Assembly: GCA_014378845.1 (NCBI GenBank)
Contig: JACMNB010000062.1
Coordinates: 1-47,828, forward strand
Length of the DNA: 47,828 nt
Direction of reading: 5' to 3'
Source of the DNA: Methylotenera sp.
Lineage (GTDB): Bacteria > Pseudomonadota > Gammaproteobacteria > Burkholderiales > Methylophilaceae
Shown here: positions 16,855 through 25,118 of the stretch, one piece after another
Numbering within the stretch: the stretch's first letter is position 1
Layout of the letters: each line of letters starts with the position of its first letter
Made by a program: the position numbers and the translations under genes
Notes under the pieces: model-generated
Seen by the model: the letters and a program-made list of their open reading frames with translations, nothing else
What the model was told of the DNA's origin: nothing
Database searches by the model: none

Positions 16855-16891
16855 GATATTTTTTAAGTTACTCTTAAGCTCAATTTTTACT

Positions 16892-17446
16892 ATGTTAAAT
16901 TTTTATAAGGCCGAACTGGTCGATGCCGAAGCCATCGCAACTCTCATCAACTCTGCCTACCGCGGCGAAACCAGCCGCAAAGGCTGGACGACAGAGGCAG
17001 ATATTTTAGACGGCCTACGCACCACAACGTCAGAAATCGGCAAAACCATCAAACGTAAAAATACTTTTATTTTAATCGGTGTGCTAAAAGATACAATTAT
17101 CGCCACAATGTGCTGCGAATGGCAAGAGCTAGCAGGCCAAGATACCGTGCATTTTGGGATGATAGCCGTTAAACCCAGCTTGCAAAACAAAGGCTATGGC
17201 AAAACGCTGATTCAAGCGGCCGAGGCCATTTGCCTGCGTGAATGGCGCGTGGTGGGCTTTCACATGGCGGTCATTTCAATTCGGCACGAGTTAATCGCAT
17301 TTTACGAGCGGCTGGGTTACAAACGTACGGGCGAGTTTGCAGACTTCCCAGTTAAATCGGATTTATGGCAGCCTAAAGTAGAAGGACTGAATTTACAATA
17401 TATGGCGAAATTGGTTGAGGTAAGAAGGCTAGAGCGTCCTGCTTAA
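16892..17446 (+). CDS. GNAT-family N-acetyltransferase
   Basis: 184-aa GCN5-type acetyltransferase of unknown acceptor. The acetyl-CoA pyrophosphate loop is AVKPSLQNKGYGKTLIQAAE (Q/R-x-x-G-x-G pattern), followed by IRHELIAFYERLGYKRTGE, the usual beta5-alpha4 region. I start at the ATG 16892 (MLNFYKAELVDAEAIATLIN). The frame is open upstream to 16832, but that part overlaps the terminator palindrome and would be a translated repeat. It stands alone, convergent with the RND gene. Confidence 0.85.
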   Translation: MLNFYKAELVDAEAIATLINSAYRGETSRKGWTTEADILDGLRTTTSEIGKTIKRKNTFILIGVLKDTIIATMCCEWQELAGQDTVHFGMIAVKPSLQNKGYGKTLIQAAEAICLREWRVVGFHMAVISIRHELIAFYERLGYKRTGEFADFPVKSDLWQPKVEGLNLQYMAKLVEVRRLERPA

Positions 17447-17514
17447 CACTGGTGCGCCCAACTTAATATAGGGTTGACTGACAAGCCTTGCGCCAATATT
17501 AAAAGGCGTGGTGG

Positions 17515-20500
17515 CTATTGGTCTCTTAACCACTCAAATTTTTGCATGCCGCTCATCACCAAAGAATAAGCGGCTGGCACAACGACTAAAGTGAGCAAAG
17601 TCGATGAAATCATGCCGCCGATAATGGCGACTGAGAGCGGTTTATTGGTTTCGCTGCCTGCGCCTAAGCCAATAGCGGCGGGCAGTAGCGCAAGGATGAT
17701 GGTGAGCGAGGTCATGATGACAGGACGCAGCCGAATTGGGCAGGCTTCAGATAAAGCGGCATTGATGGTTGTTTTGTTCAGTTTTTCGCCTGCATGCAAA
17801 GCTTTTTCGAGTAATTGATTAGTTAAATCGACTAATAAAATTGAGTTTTTGGCGACTAGGCCAATCAGCAATACCAAGCCAATCATCGAGTAAATATTCA
17901 GCGTGTCCCCCGTAATCAGCAAGGCAATTAACCCGCCAATAATCGCCAGCGGTTGCGCCAACATAATTACAAGTGGTTGAATAAATGAGTTAAATTGGCT
18001 GGCCAGCACCATGTACAGCAGTAAAAAGCCAAGAGAAAATACAAATTTCAGGTTTTTCATGGTTTTGCCGAACTCTTCAGCTTGGCCTGTAAATTTGGTT
18101 TTGTAGCTTGGTGGCACTAGTTTCGCTGTAGTTTCTTTTACAATATCCACCGCCTCGCCTAGCGGCACGTTCGGGTTGGCGTAAAAATTCACCGCATATT
18201 GCAAATCGTAGCGGCCAATAACGGCTGCGCCCAGCTCTGGCTTAAAGCTGGCCACCGCATCCAAACGAACTAGCTCGCCATTACTAGCTCGCAGGTAAAT
18301 TTTGCTTAAATCGGCCGCACTTTTAAGCGTGTCATCGCTGGCTTTTAAGCGAATATCGTAGCGCTGACCGTCGCTGACATTGTCATTGTATTTTGCAACG
18401 TTAATGCCGCCTGCGTACAGGCTAACGGCCGTTGCAATATCGCGCGCACTTAAGCCAAGATTGCCAGCGCTTGTGCGGTCAATTTGCATATTGAGTTGCG
18501 GTAAATCCAGCTGCACGTCTACGTCTACTTTGCCAATTTTATCATTGGCACTTAGCACTTGTTGCACTTGCTGCGCGGTTCGGCCAATATCATCTAAATT
18601 ATTACCTGTAAGATTAAACTGCAATTTTTCTGAGCGCTGACCACGCGTTATGGAAGAAGCAGACGCACTAGCATTGACGCCTGGTATGCTTTCAAACTCT
18701 TTTTTGAGCAATTTAACCAATTTTTGTTGGCTAATATTGCGCTCCTCTTTGGGTTTAAGGCGCACGTTAATGGTGCCTTGATTAACCTGCCCGCGAGAGC
18801 CTGCACCGATGGTCGCGAAGTAGCTGGCAACTTCGTCTTTGTGGCTGGCGATGGTCGCCTCCACCAATTTCATGCGCGAATCGGTATAGGCCAAGCTGGA
18901 GCCTAAGGGCGTTTTGATGCTCACAGAAAAACTGCCTTCATCGGCTTCTGGCACAAAGTCTTTTTCAACATTTTTGAGCGCATAAAAGCCCGCAAAGCCA
19001 ACAAATATTGCGGTTACCATCAACACCAATCCGCGATGGTTTAAAGAGAACTGCAGCAGTTTTTTGTAAATACCATCTAATTTATGCAAGCCCGCTGAAC
19101 AAAGCCTGTAAAACGCGTTGTCGGCGGGCTTTATGCTGAGGTAGCGCGAGCACAACATAGGCGTAAGCGTAAGCGATACAAACAGCGAAACTAACACGCC
19201 AAACGTAACAACAACGGCAAACGATTTAAAAAACATGCCGATGATGCCATCCATAAAAATCACTGGCGCAAATATACACACGAGAGCGGCCGATGATGCC
19301 AGCACGGCAAATACCACCTCGTTGCTGCCAATTTGCGTGGCCTTGGTGCGAAAGGCGGAAACGGCAGCGCGATCATTAAAATCAACATCGCTTAGCCTCA
19401 CGTTAGAATTGTCCTCCGCCTCGCCCGACATATGCCGCAAAATGCTTTCTCGCACCACAATCGCGTCATCGACCACTACGCCGTTGAGCAATAAAAGCGC
19501 GAGCAAAGTCATGCTGTTAAAGGTATAACCCGCAAAATACATCACGGCGATTGCGCCTAACAGCGAAACGGGAATCTCTAAACAAATCATGATGGTAGAG
19601 CTAAACGAGCGCATAAATATCAGCACAATCAGCGCGGCAAATAACGTGCCTTCTACCAAATGCTCTTTAAGTGATGAAACTAATTGGTTAATAAAAATCG
19701 AGTCATTGGTCGAAATATTCAAACTTAAACCCGGCGGCAAATTGGGTCGAATGTCATTCTCCAGTCGCTTTTCGACTTCTTTAATAATTTCTACGGTATT
19801 TGCACCCGCGATTTTTACCATGCCGATGCCCACCGTTGGCTTGCCGTTGTAGCGCGCAATTTGGCGATTATCTGTGATGCCATCTTCAACCGTGGCGATG
19901 TCTTTTAAGCGAACAGGTACATTGGCTTTGCTGTTAATAATTAATTCGGCTAATTCTCTTGTGCTGTGAAACTCTAAATCGAGTTTCAGCAATTGTTCGG
20001 CTTGTTTGCTCACTAAAAATCCACCTGCAAGTTGCACATGCTCACGGTTAAATGCAGCGGTTAAATCGCTAGCAGTCAGCTTGTAAGCGGCCATGCGCGC
20101 GGGGTTAACAATCACGCGAATGACGCGATCGCGCCGCCCACCAAGCTGCACTTCACCCACGCCTTGAATGGTTTCAAACTTTTTCTTGAGGATGTTATTG
20201 GCGTATAAATTAAGTTGCTGAATGGTGCGATCGCCGCTTAAGGCCAGCCAAATCACGGGTGATGCGTTGGTGTCTACCTTTTGTACGGTGGGCGGGTCGG
20301 TATCGGTCGGCAGGCGCTTTAATACTTGGTTTACCTTCGATTGCACTTCGTTATAAGCGACATCAATATTTTTGCCCAGCGCAAACGTAATGCTAATGCT
20401 AGACACGCCAGGCGACGAGGCGGATTGAATATGATCGATGCCAGGAGTCGTGTTGATGGCCGATTCGATGACGCTGGTAATGCTGGTATCCACCACATCA

Positions 20501-20667
20501 GGATTCGCGCCGCGTAAAGTGGTGTTAATCATAATGACAGGGAAATCGATTGACGGAACGCGGTCGACACCAATGCGTTGATAGGCGATTAAGCCAAATA
20601 GAATGATGACGCCGGAGAGCATCCAAGCGAGTACGTGGCGTTTGATGGATAGTTCGGGTAGTGTCAT
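17515..20667 (-). CDS. RND-family multidrug efflux permease (HAE-1/MdtB-C-like)
   Basis: Inner-membrane proton-driven pump of the resistance-nodulation-division family, 1050 aa with 12 expected membrane segments and two large periplasmic loops. Typical sequences are the N-terminal LPELSIKRHVLAWMLSGVI, NGVVVDDAIVVRESILRHM in TM4 with the paired Asp used for proton relay, LVGLVAKNSILLVDLTNQLL in TM10, and RPVIMTSLTIILALLPAAIGLG. The closest named groups are MdtB/MdtC and related HAE-1 pumps. The adaptor gene lies upstream on the same strand, with an inverted repeat pair in the 152-bp gap. No outer-membrane channel gene is nearby. Confidence 0.93.
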   Translation of the reverse strand: MTLPELSIKRHVLAWMLSGVIILFGLIAYQRIGVDRVPSIDFPVIMINTTLRGANPDVVDTSITSVIESAINTTPGIDHIQSASSPGVSSISITFALGKNIDVAYNEVQSKVNQVLKRLPTDTDPPTVQKVDTNASPVIWLALSGDRTIQQLNLYANNILKKKFETIQGVGEVQLGGRRDRVIRVIVNPARMAAYKLTASDLTAAFNREHVQLAGGFLVSKQAEQLLKLDLEFHSTRELAELIINSKANVPVRLKDIATVEDGITDNRQIARYNGKPTVGIGMVKIAGANTVEIIKEVEKRLENDIRPNLPPGLSLNISTNDSIFINQLVSSLKEHLVEGTLFAALIVLIFMRSFSSTIMICLEIPVSLLGAIAVMYFAGYTFNSMTLLALLLLNGVVVDDAIVVRESILRHMSGEAEDNSNVRLSDVDFNDRAAVSAFRTKATQIGSNEVVFAVLASSAALVCIFAPVIFMDGIIGMFFKSFAVVVTFGVLVSLFVSLTLTPMLCSRYLSIKPADNAFYRLCSAGLHKLDGIYKKLLQFSLNHRGLVLMVTAIFVGFAGFYALKNVEKDFVPEADEGSFSVSIKTPLGSSLAYTDSRMKLVEATIASHKDEVASYFATIGAGSRGQVNQGTINVRLKPKEERNISQQKLVKLLKKEFESIPGVNASASASSITRGQRSEKLQFNLTGNNLDDIGRTAQQVQQVLSANDKIGKVDVDVQLDLPQLNMQIDRTSAGNLGLSARDIATAVSLYAGGINVAKYNDNVSDGQRYDIRLKASDDTLKSAADLSKIYLRASNGELVRLDAVASFKPELGAAVIGRYDLQYAVNFYANPNVPLGEAVDIVKETTAKLVPPSYKTKFTGQAEEFGKTMKNLKFVFSLGFLLLYMVLASQFNSFIQPLVIMLAQPLAIIGGLIALLITGDTLNIYSMIGLVLLIGLVAKNSILLVDLTNQLLEKALHAGEKLNKTTINAALSEACPIRLRPVIMTSLTIILALLPAAIGLGAGSETNKPLSVAIIGGMISSTLLTLVVVPAAYSLVMSGMQKFEWLRDQ

Positions 20668-20721
20668 TTAATTATTTTGTACCAGATTAACATCATAAAA
20701 TGTTTAAATTTTCTACAACAG

Positions 20722-20819
20722 TCCCCTCCCCATTTAGGGGGAGGGTTGGGTGGGGGTGGGGTATATATTGTCAAACAATTTAACCCCCATCCCAGCCTCA
20801 CCCTACAAAGGGGAAGGAG
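20722..20819. repeat. Inverted pair of C-rich/G-rich palindromic repeats between the two efflux genes
   Basis: Element 20722-20761 (hairpin CCCCTCCCC...GGGGGAGGG, tail TTGGGTGGGGGT) and element 20782-20819 (tail ACCCCCATCCCAG, hairpin CACCCT...AGGGG-like) face each other. They belong to the same family as 7249-7342. In the mRNA the pair lies between the adaptor and permease genes, where it may dampen or stabilise the transcript. Confidence 0.85.
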
Positions 20820-21926
20820 TTATTTAGTAGTCGCAACTTTCACAAGCGTTTTATCAGTTAAAAAACCTGCGCCGTCCACCACAATGACATCTTTTTCTTG
20901 CAAGCCTTCTATGATTTCAATCAAACCATTTTGGCGCAGACCAGCCTTAACAACGGCTTGGTAAGCCATGTTATCGCGTACCACATACACCACCTCGCCA
21001 GCGGGGCGCAATATTAAGCTTTGTTCAGGAATCATCATTGCAGCCGCACTTTTGCCCAATATGACTGTACCCGTGACGCTGGCGCCTGGCTGCCAACCTG
21101 GCGCGCCATCAGGAATATCGGCAATAATATCAATACTGCGACTGCCTTCAGTTACCATCGGTTTCAGTTCATGAATCGTCGTTTCAACCGCTTTATCACT
21201 GGTTGGCGTGGTTAAGCGCACTTTTAACCCGGCCTTAAACTGCGCGGCAATTTGCTCGGGGAAAGGCAAGTGCGCGCGCAATCTTTGCCTAGAAACTATT
21301 TGCACAATTGGGTCGCCAATGCGCACAAATTCGCCTTGGCTCACCAAGCGTTTTTCAACAACGCCGCTGACGGGCGCGACAACGCGGGTTTTATTGCTGT
21401 CGTGATTAATGGTGCCAGCGCGCGCCCTAGCCGCGGCAAGCTGTTGTTGCAGCACTTTTTGCTGCGAAATATCGTTATCAACAGCATTTTTGGAAATAAA
21501 ATTTTTGTTAACTAGCACTTGATTACGTTCAACAATTTTGACTTGATTATCAATTTGTGCCTGAATTCGGCCAATTTCAGCTTGTTGTTCACTACGTTGC
21601 ATGCCAAAGTCGGACGCATCTAAGGTTGCGATGAGTTGACCTTGTTTCACTTGCTCGCCCGTCACCACGTGAAATTTTAATACGCGCGCCGAAACCTCTG
21701 CCGCCACGGTTGGGCTAATTAAGCCTTCAAGTGTGCCAATCGCAATTTGTGTGGTCTCAACCGCTTGATTACTGACTTTTGTCACCGTCACTAATGTGGC
21801 TTTTGCCGCTTTTTTTTCACCCTCTTTAATTGCAGATTTATCGTCAGGTTTGCCGTCTTTACTATTGCAAGTGGCCAAACAAAGACTTAATAAGCCAACA
21901 AAAAAGTAAGTAGAAATTTTATGCAT
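20820..21926 (-). CDS. RND efflux periplasmic adaptor (membrane fusion) lipoprotein
   Basis: Adaptor bridging the RND permease and an outer-membrane channel, 368 aa. The N-terminus MHKISTYFFVGLLSLCLATC-NSKDG contains a lipobox-like LATC, so it is probably a lipoprotein. The lipoyl-like halves are VTGEQVKQGQLIATLDASDF and TRVVAPVSGVVEKRLVSQGEFVRIGDP, with a coiled hairpin between them (QQAEIGRIQAQIDNQVKIVERNQ). The beta-barrel and proximal domains follow (VTGTVILGKSAAAMMIPEQSL). Its stop codon directly abuts the inverted repeat pair that precedes the permease gene. Confidence 0.92.
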   Translation of the reverse strand: MHKISTYFFVGLLSLCLATCNSKDGKPDDKSAIKEGEKKAAKATLVTVTKVSNQAVETTQIAIGTLEGLISPTVAAEVSARVLKFHVVTGEQVKQGQLIATLDASDFGMQRSEQQAEIGRIQAQIDNQVKIVERNQVLVNKNFISKNAVDNDISQQKVLQQQLAAARARAGTINHDSNKTRVVAPVSGVVEKRLVSQGEFVRIGDPIVQIVSRQRLRAHLPFPEQIAAQFKAGLKVRLTTPTSDKAVETTIHELKPMVTEGSRSIDIIADIPDGAPGWQPGASVTGTVILGKSAAAMMIPEQSLILRPAGEVVYVVRDNMAYQAVVKAGLRQNGLIEIIEGLQEKDVIVVDGAGFLTDKTLVKVATTK

Positions 21927-21969
21927 TATTTGATTTCAATATGGTTTGTAAGGTCTGTTCTGTTAAGAA

Positions 21970-22584
21970 TCACACTTTTATTTTTTGCCACTCAAAATAT
22001 GGCCCAGGGTCGGTTTTGCGCCCTGGGGCTATATCACTGTGACCTACAAGCTGTTGAATAGGATAGGTTTTCTTTAAGGCTTTAATTAAACTATTCAGCG
22101 TTTGATATTGCGCGGATTCAAATGCGTCAAAGTCGCTGCCTTCAAGCTCTATTCCGACTGAAAAATCGTTGCAACGTTCACGCCCCTGCCAAGTTGATGC
22201 GCCTGCGTGCCAAGCACGCTCTACGCAAGATACAAATTGAAGCAGCTCGCCGTCGCGCCGAATAAAAAAATGTGATGACACTTTGCGCGTATAAATCTGG
22301 GCATAGTAGGGATGTTCATTGGGATTCAGTGCGTTTGTAAATAACTCAATTACGCCAGAACCCCCGTATTGATTGGGAGGCAGACTAATATTATGAATCA
22401 CAATCATGCTAATTTCAGCAGCAGGCCGTGCATCAAAATTTGGTGAGGCGATTTGTTTTGCGGCGTTTGCAAAGCCAAGCGAATTAATTACAAGCGAATT
22501 AAGCGAATTCATTTCAGGTAATTTATTCTCGGGTGAAGCAATTTTAATAGCACGCATAAACGGTTTGTTGGCGAAGATGGCCAT
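21970..22584 (-). CDS. ampD: 1,6-anhydro-N-acetylmuramyl-L-alanine amidase AmpD
   Basis: Cytosolic zinc amidase that cleaves the peptide from anhydro-muropeptides in cell-wall recycling and thereby affects AmpR-type regulation. Zinc ligands are visible as the His of MIVIHNISLPP, the His of QLVGHSDIAPG and the Asp of KTDPGPYFEW. Other family marks are PNFDARP and SVGIELEGSDF. From 22584 it has 204 aa, with about 30 more N-terminal residues than E. coli AmpD; a later ATG at 22512 (MNSLNSLVINS) would match the family length better. Confidence 0.92.
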   Translation of the reverse strand: MAIFANKPFMRAIKIASPENKLPEMNSLNSLVINSLGFANAAKQIASPNFDARPAAEISMIVIHNISLPPNQYGGSGVIELFTNALNPNEHPYYAQIYTRKVSSHFFIRRDGELLQFVSCVERAWHAGASTWQGRERCNDFSVGIELEGSDFDAFESAQYQTLNSLIKALKKTYPIQQLVGHSDIAPGRKTDPGPYFEWQKIKV

Positions 22585-22663
22585 TAATCCTATAAAATGA
22601 TATTTTACCTAGTTTTTAATGTAATGTTTCTTTATACAAATTTGTTTTGAAAGAATTTTAAAT

Positions 22664-23665
22664 ATGGTTTTTTTACAATTATTAGCAATGTTATTGGTGA
22701 TTTTAATTGCCGCCGAGGTGTTTACCAACGCGCTCGAACATTTGGGCGAAAAGCTCGGCATTTCAGAAGGCGTAACAGGCTCTATTTTTGCGGCAGTTGG
22801 CACGGCATTGCCCGAAACCATGGTGCCGTTATTGGCAATATTTGCTGGCACCAGCAATAACGTTACTAATCATGAAATTGGCGTAGGTGCGATTTTAGGC
22901 GCGCCTTTAATGTTATCAACATTGTCAATTTTCTTGATGGCAGCCTCGGTGTGGAAACGGCGCGGCACGCAAGGCCATTTACGGCCAGAGCGCACAGGCT
23001 TAACGCGCGATTTAAACTTTTTTATTGCGGCATTTGTGTTTGCCGCCGCCGCGTTGTATGTACCGCACACCAATGTTGCCGCGCGATACGGCATGGGTAT
23101 TTTAATGGTGTTAACGTACGTGGTATATGTGTGGCAAACTATTCGCGCCTCAAAAAACTTGGTTGAGGAAGGTCACGCGACTGAGGCAGAAAGCGATATG
23201 TTTTTAAATAAACTCGGCATCCCCACCAACAGCGCAACCATTATTTTGCAGCTAGTTATTGGCTTAGCTTTGTTAATTGCAGGCGCAAAAGGTTTTATCA
23301 ATGGCGTTGAAGCGGCTTCTGAAATCTTAAGCATTTCACCGCTGATGCTGTCTTTGTTGATTATTCCCATCGCAACTGAATTGCCCGAAAAAGTAAATAG
23401 CATTTTGTGGATTCGTAAAGGTAAAGACACGCTGGCGTTTGGCAACATCACCGGCGCAATGGTGTTTCAAGGCACATTGCTACCAGCAATTGGTATCATG
23501 CTGACGCCTTGGGTGCCGCGTAAAGAAGTACTCGCAGGCATTGTAATCACATTAATTGCGGCGTTATGGCTGCGTTATTTAATGGCTAAAGGCGGTATTC
23601 GGGTGTGGCATTTAATGGTAAACGGCGCGCTGTACGTGACGTATTTGTTTATTGCGTTAAGCTAG
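22664..23665 (+). CDS. Sodium/calcium exchanger (CaCA family, YrbG-like)
   Basis: 333-aa inner-membrane cation antiporter. Both alpha-repeats are seen: EGVTGSIFAAVGTALPETMVPLLA at about residues 36-60 (G-T-A-L-P-E-T motif) and IIPIATELPEKVNSILWIRKGKD with TGAMVFQGTLLPAIGI near 225-270. About ten hydrophobic segments are present. It differs from the ChaA-type protein at 3016, so the window encodes two CaCA members. It diverges from ampD and converges on pilR. Confidence 0.87.
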   Translation: MVFLQLLAMLLVILIAAEVFTNALEHLGEKLGISEGVTGSIFAAVGTALPETMVPLLAIFAGTSNNVTNHEIGVGAILGAPLMLSTLSIFLMAASVWKRRGTQGHLRPERTGLTRDLNFFIAAFVFAAAALYVPHTNVAARYGMGILMVLTYVVYVWQTIRASKNLVEEGHATEAESDMFLNKLGIPTNSATIILQLVIGLALLIAGAKGFINGVEAASEILSISPLMLSLLIIPIATELPEKVNSILWIRKGKDTLAFGNITGAMVFQGTLLPAIGIMLTPWVPRKEVLAGIVITLIAALWLRYLMAKGGIRVWHLMVNGALYVTYLFIALS

Positions 23666-23681
23666 GTGTTAGCCAAATAGT

Positions 23682-25088
23682 TTAAGTCAGCTCTTCGTCC
23701 TCTAAATTATCGTCTTCGTCTTTAGCCAAACCTAGTTTGGCAAGACGATAACGCAAGGTTCTAAAACTAACGCCAAGCAATTTAGCCGCTGCAGTTTTAT
23801 TGTTATTGGCTTTTTCTAGCGCCGTTATAATCGCGCTTTTTTCGATGTTTTCTAGGTATTCGGGCAAACCTATTTCTAGGTTGCGGCTCGGCACAAATCC
23901 AAGTTTTTCTGCATCCGATTGCTTGGCAATTTTAGCGGCAGGCTCAGTACCCATCATTAAATCATCGCTGGTGATGGTTTGGCCGTCGCACATGGCCAAT
24001 GCACGTTCTAGCATATTTTCAAGCTCACGCACATTGCCTGCAAAATGACGCTCTGCGATTAGTTTAGCCGCACTTTCTTCTAATTTTGGCAGGTTAATTG
24101 ACTGCGCAGAGCACAGTTTTTGTAACAATTTTTGCGCAAGCTCGGGAATGTCTTCGGGGCGCTCACGCAGCGCAGGCATCTTTAGTTGAATCACATTTAA
24201 GCGATAATACAAATCTTGCCGAAACAAGCCTTGTTCCATCAGCGTGCTTAGGTTTTTATGGGTGGCGCTAATAATGCGCACGTCCACGCTTTCTTCTGCA
24301 GTGCCGCCCACGGTGCGCACCTTTTTCTCTTGAATTGCGCGTAATAACTTCACTTGCATGGCCAGCGGTAAATCGGCGACTTCGTCTAAAAATAAGGTTC
24401 CGCCGTTAGCCGCTTGAAATAAGCCTGCGGTATCTAGCGCCGCGCCGGTGAACGCACCTTTTTTATAGCCAAAAAATTCACTTTCCATTAAATTTTCGGG
24501 AATCGCGCCGCAGTTAACGGCTACAAATGCTTTATCTCGGCGCGAGCTATTGCTGTGTATCAGCCGCGAAGCGAGTTCTTTGCCGCTGCCCGATTCTCCG
24601 CTAACATAAACAGGCGCTTGGCTACGCGCCAGTTTTTCAATCATGATGCGCACGGCTGCCATCGCGGCCGAATTGCCAATCAAATCAACGGTATTTTTAG
24701 TATCTTTTGCGTCGCTACTGGATAATTTAAGTGCAGATTCGACTAGCGGGCGCAATTGTTTGAGTGAAATAGGCTTGGTTAAGTAATCAAACGCGCCTGC
24801 TTTTAAAGCCGAAACGGCGTTATCTGCGCTGCCATACGCGGTAATTACTGCCACCGGTAAGCCTGTATATTTTGCAGCGATATGCTCCACCAGCTCCAGC
24901 CCCAAGCCATCGGGCAAGCGCATATCGGTTAAACATAAATCGTAACTTCTTTGTGCTAATAATTGTTTGGCCTCTAGTAAATTGCCTGCGCTATCGGCGC
25001 GAATATCCATGCGCTCTAGCGTTAATACCACTAGTTCGCGAATATCTGTTTCGTCGTCTACCACTAAGCAATTAAATTGTTGTGCCAT
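23682..25088 (-). CDS. pilR: Sigma-54-dependent response regulator, PilR-like
   Basis: NtrC-class activator of 468 aa. The receiver domain has Asp55 in LCLTDMRLPDG and the conserved Lys in FDYLTKPIS. The AAA+ domain has Walker A SGESGSGKELASRLIH, the sigma-54 contact loop GAFTGA and the GGTLFLDEVADLP segment. A Fis-type helix-turn-helix lies near the end (NNNKTAAAKLLGVSFRTLRYRLAKLGL). The closest known group is PilR, which switches on pilin transcription. The neighbouring kinase gene, 30 bp upstream on the same strand, has the PilS layout. No pilin gene is in the window. Confidence 0.88.
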   Translation of the reverse strand: MAQQFNCLVVDDETDIRELVVLTLERMDIRADSAGNLLEAKQLLAQRSYDLCLTDMRLPDGLGLELVEHIAAKYTGLPVAVITAYGSADNAVSALKAGAFDYLTKPISLKQLRPLVESALKLSSSDAKDTKNTVDLIGNSAAMAAVRIMIEKLARSQAPVYVSGESGSGKELASRLIHSNSSRRDKAFVAVNCGAIPENLMESEFFGYKKGAFTGAALDTAGLFQAANGGTLFLDEVADLPLAMQVKLLRAIQEKKVRTVGGTAEESVDVRIISATHKNLSTLMEQGLFRQDLYYRLNVIQLKMPALRERPEDIPELAQKLLQKLCSAQSINLPKLEESAAKLIAERHFAGNVRELENMLERALAMCDGQTITSDDLMMGTEPAAKIAKQSDAEKLGFVPSRNLEIGLPEYLENIEKSAIITALEKANNNKTAAAKLLGVSFRTLRYRLAKLGLAKDEDDNLEDEELT

Positions 25089-25118
25089 TGTTAGCCAACC
25101 CTTTTCTTCATGTTTCTC

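Noticed and set aside
16832-16891. Upstream extension of the GNAT protein (MRGNDGFLIFF...)
   Set aside because: It begins inside the terminator palindrome; the conserved domain starts at the ATG 16892.
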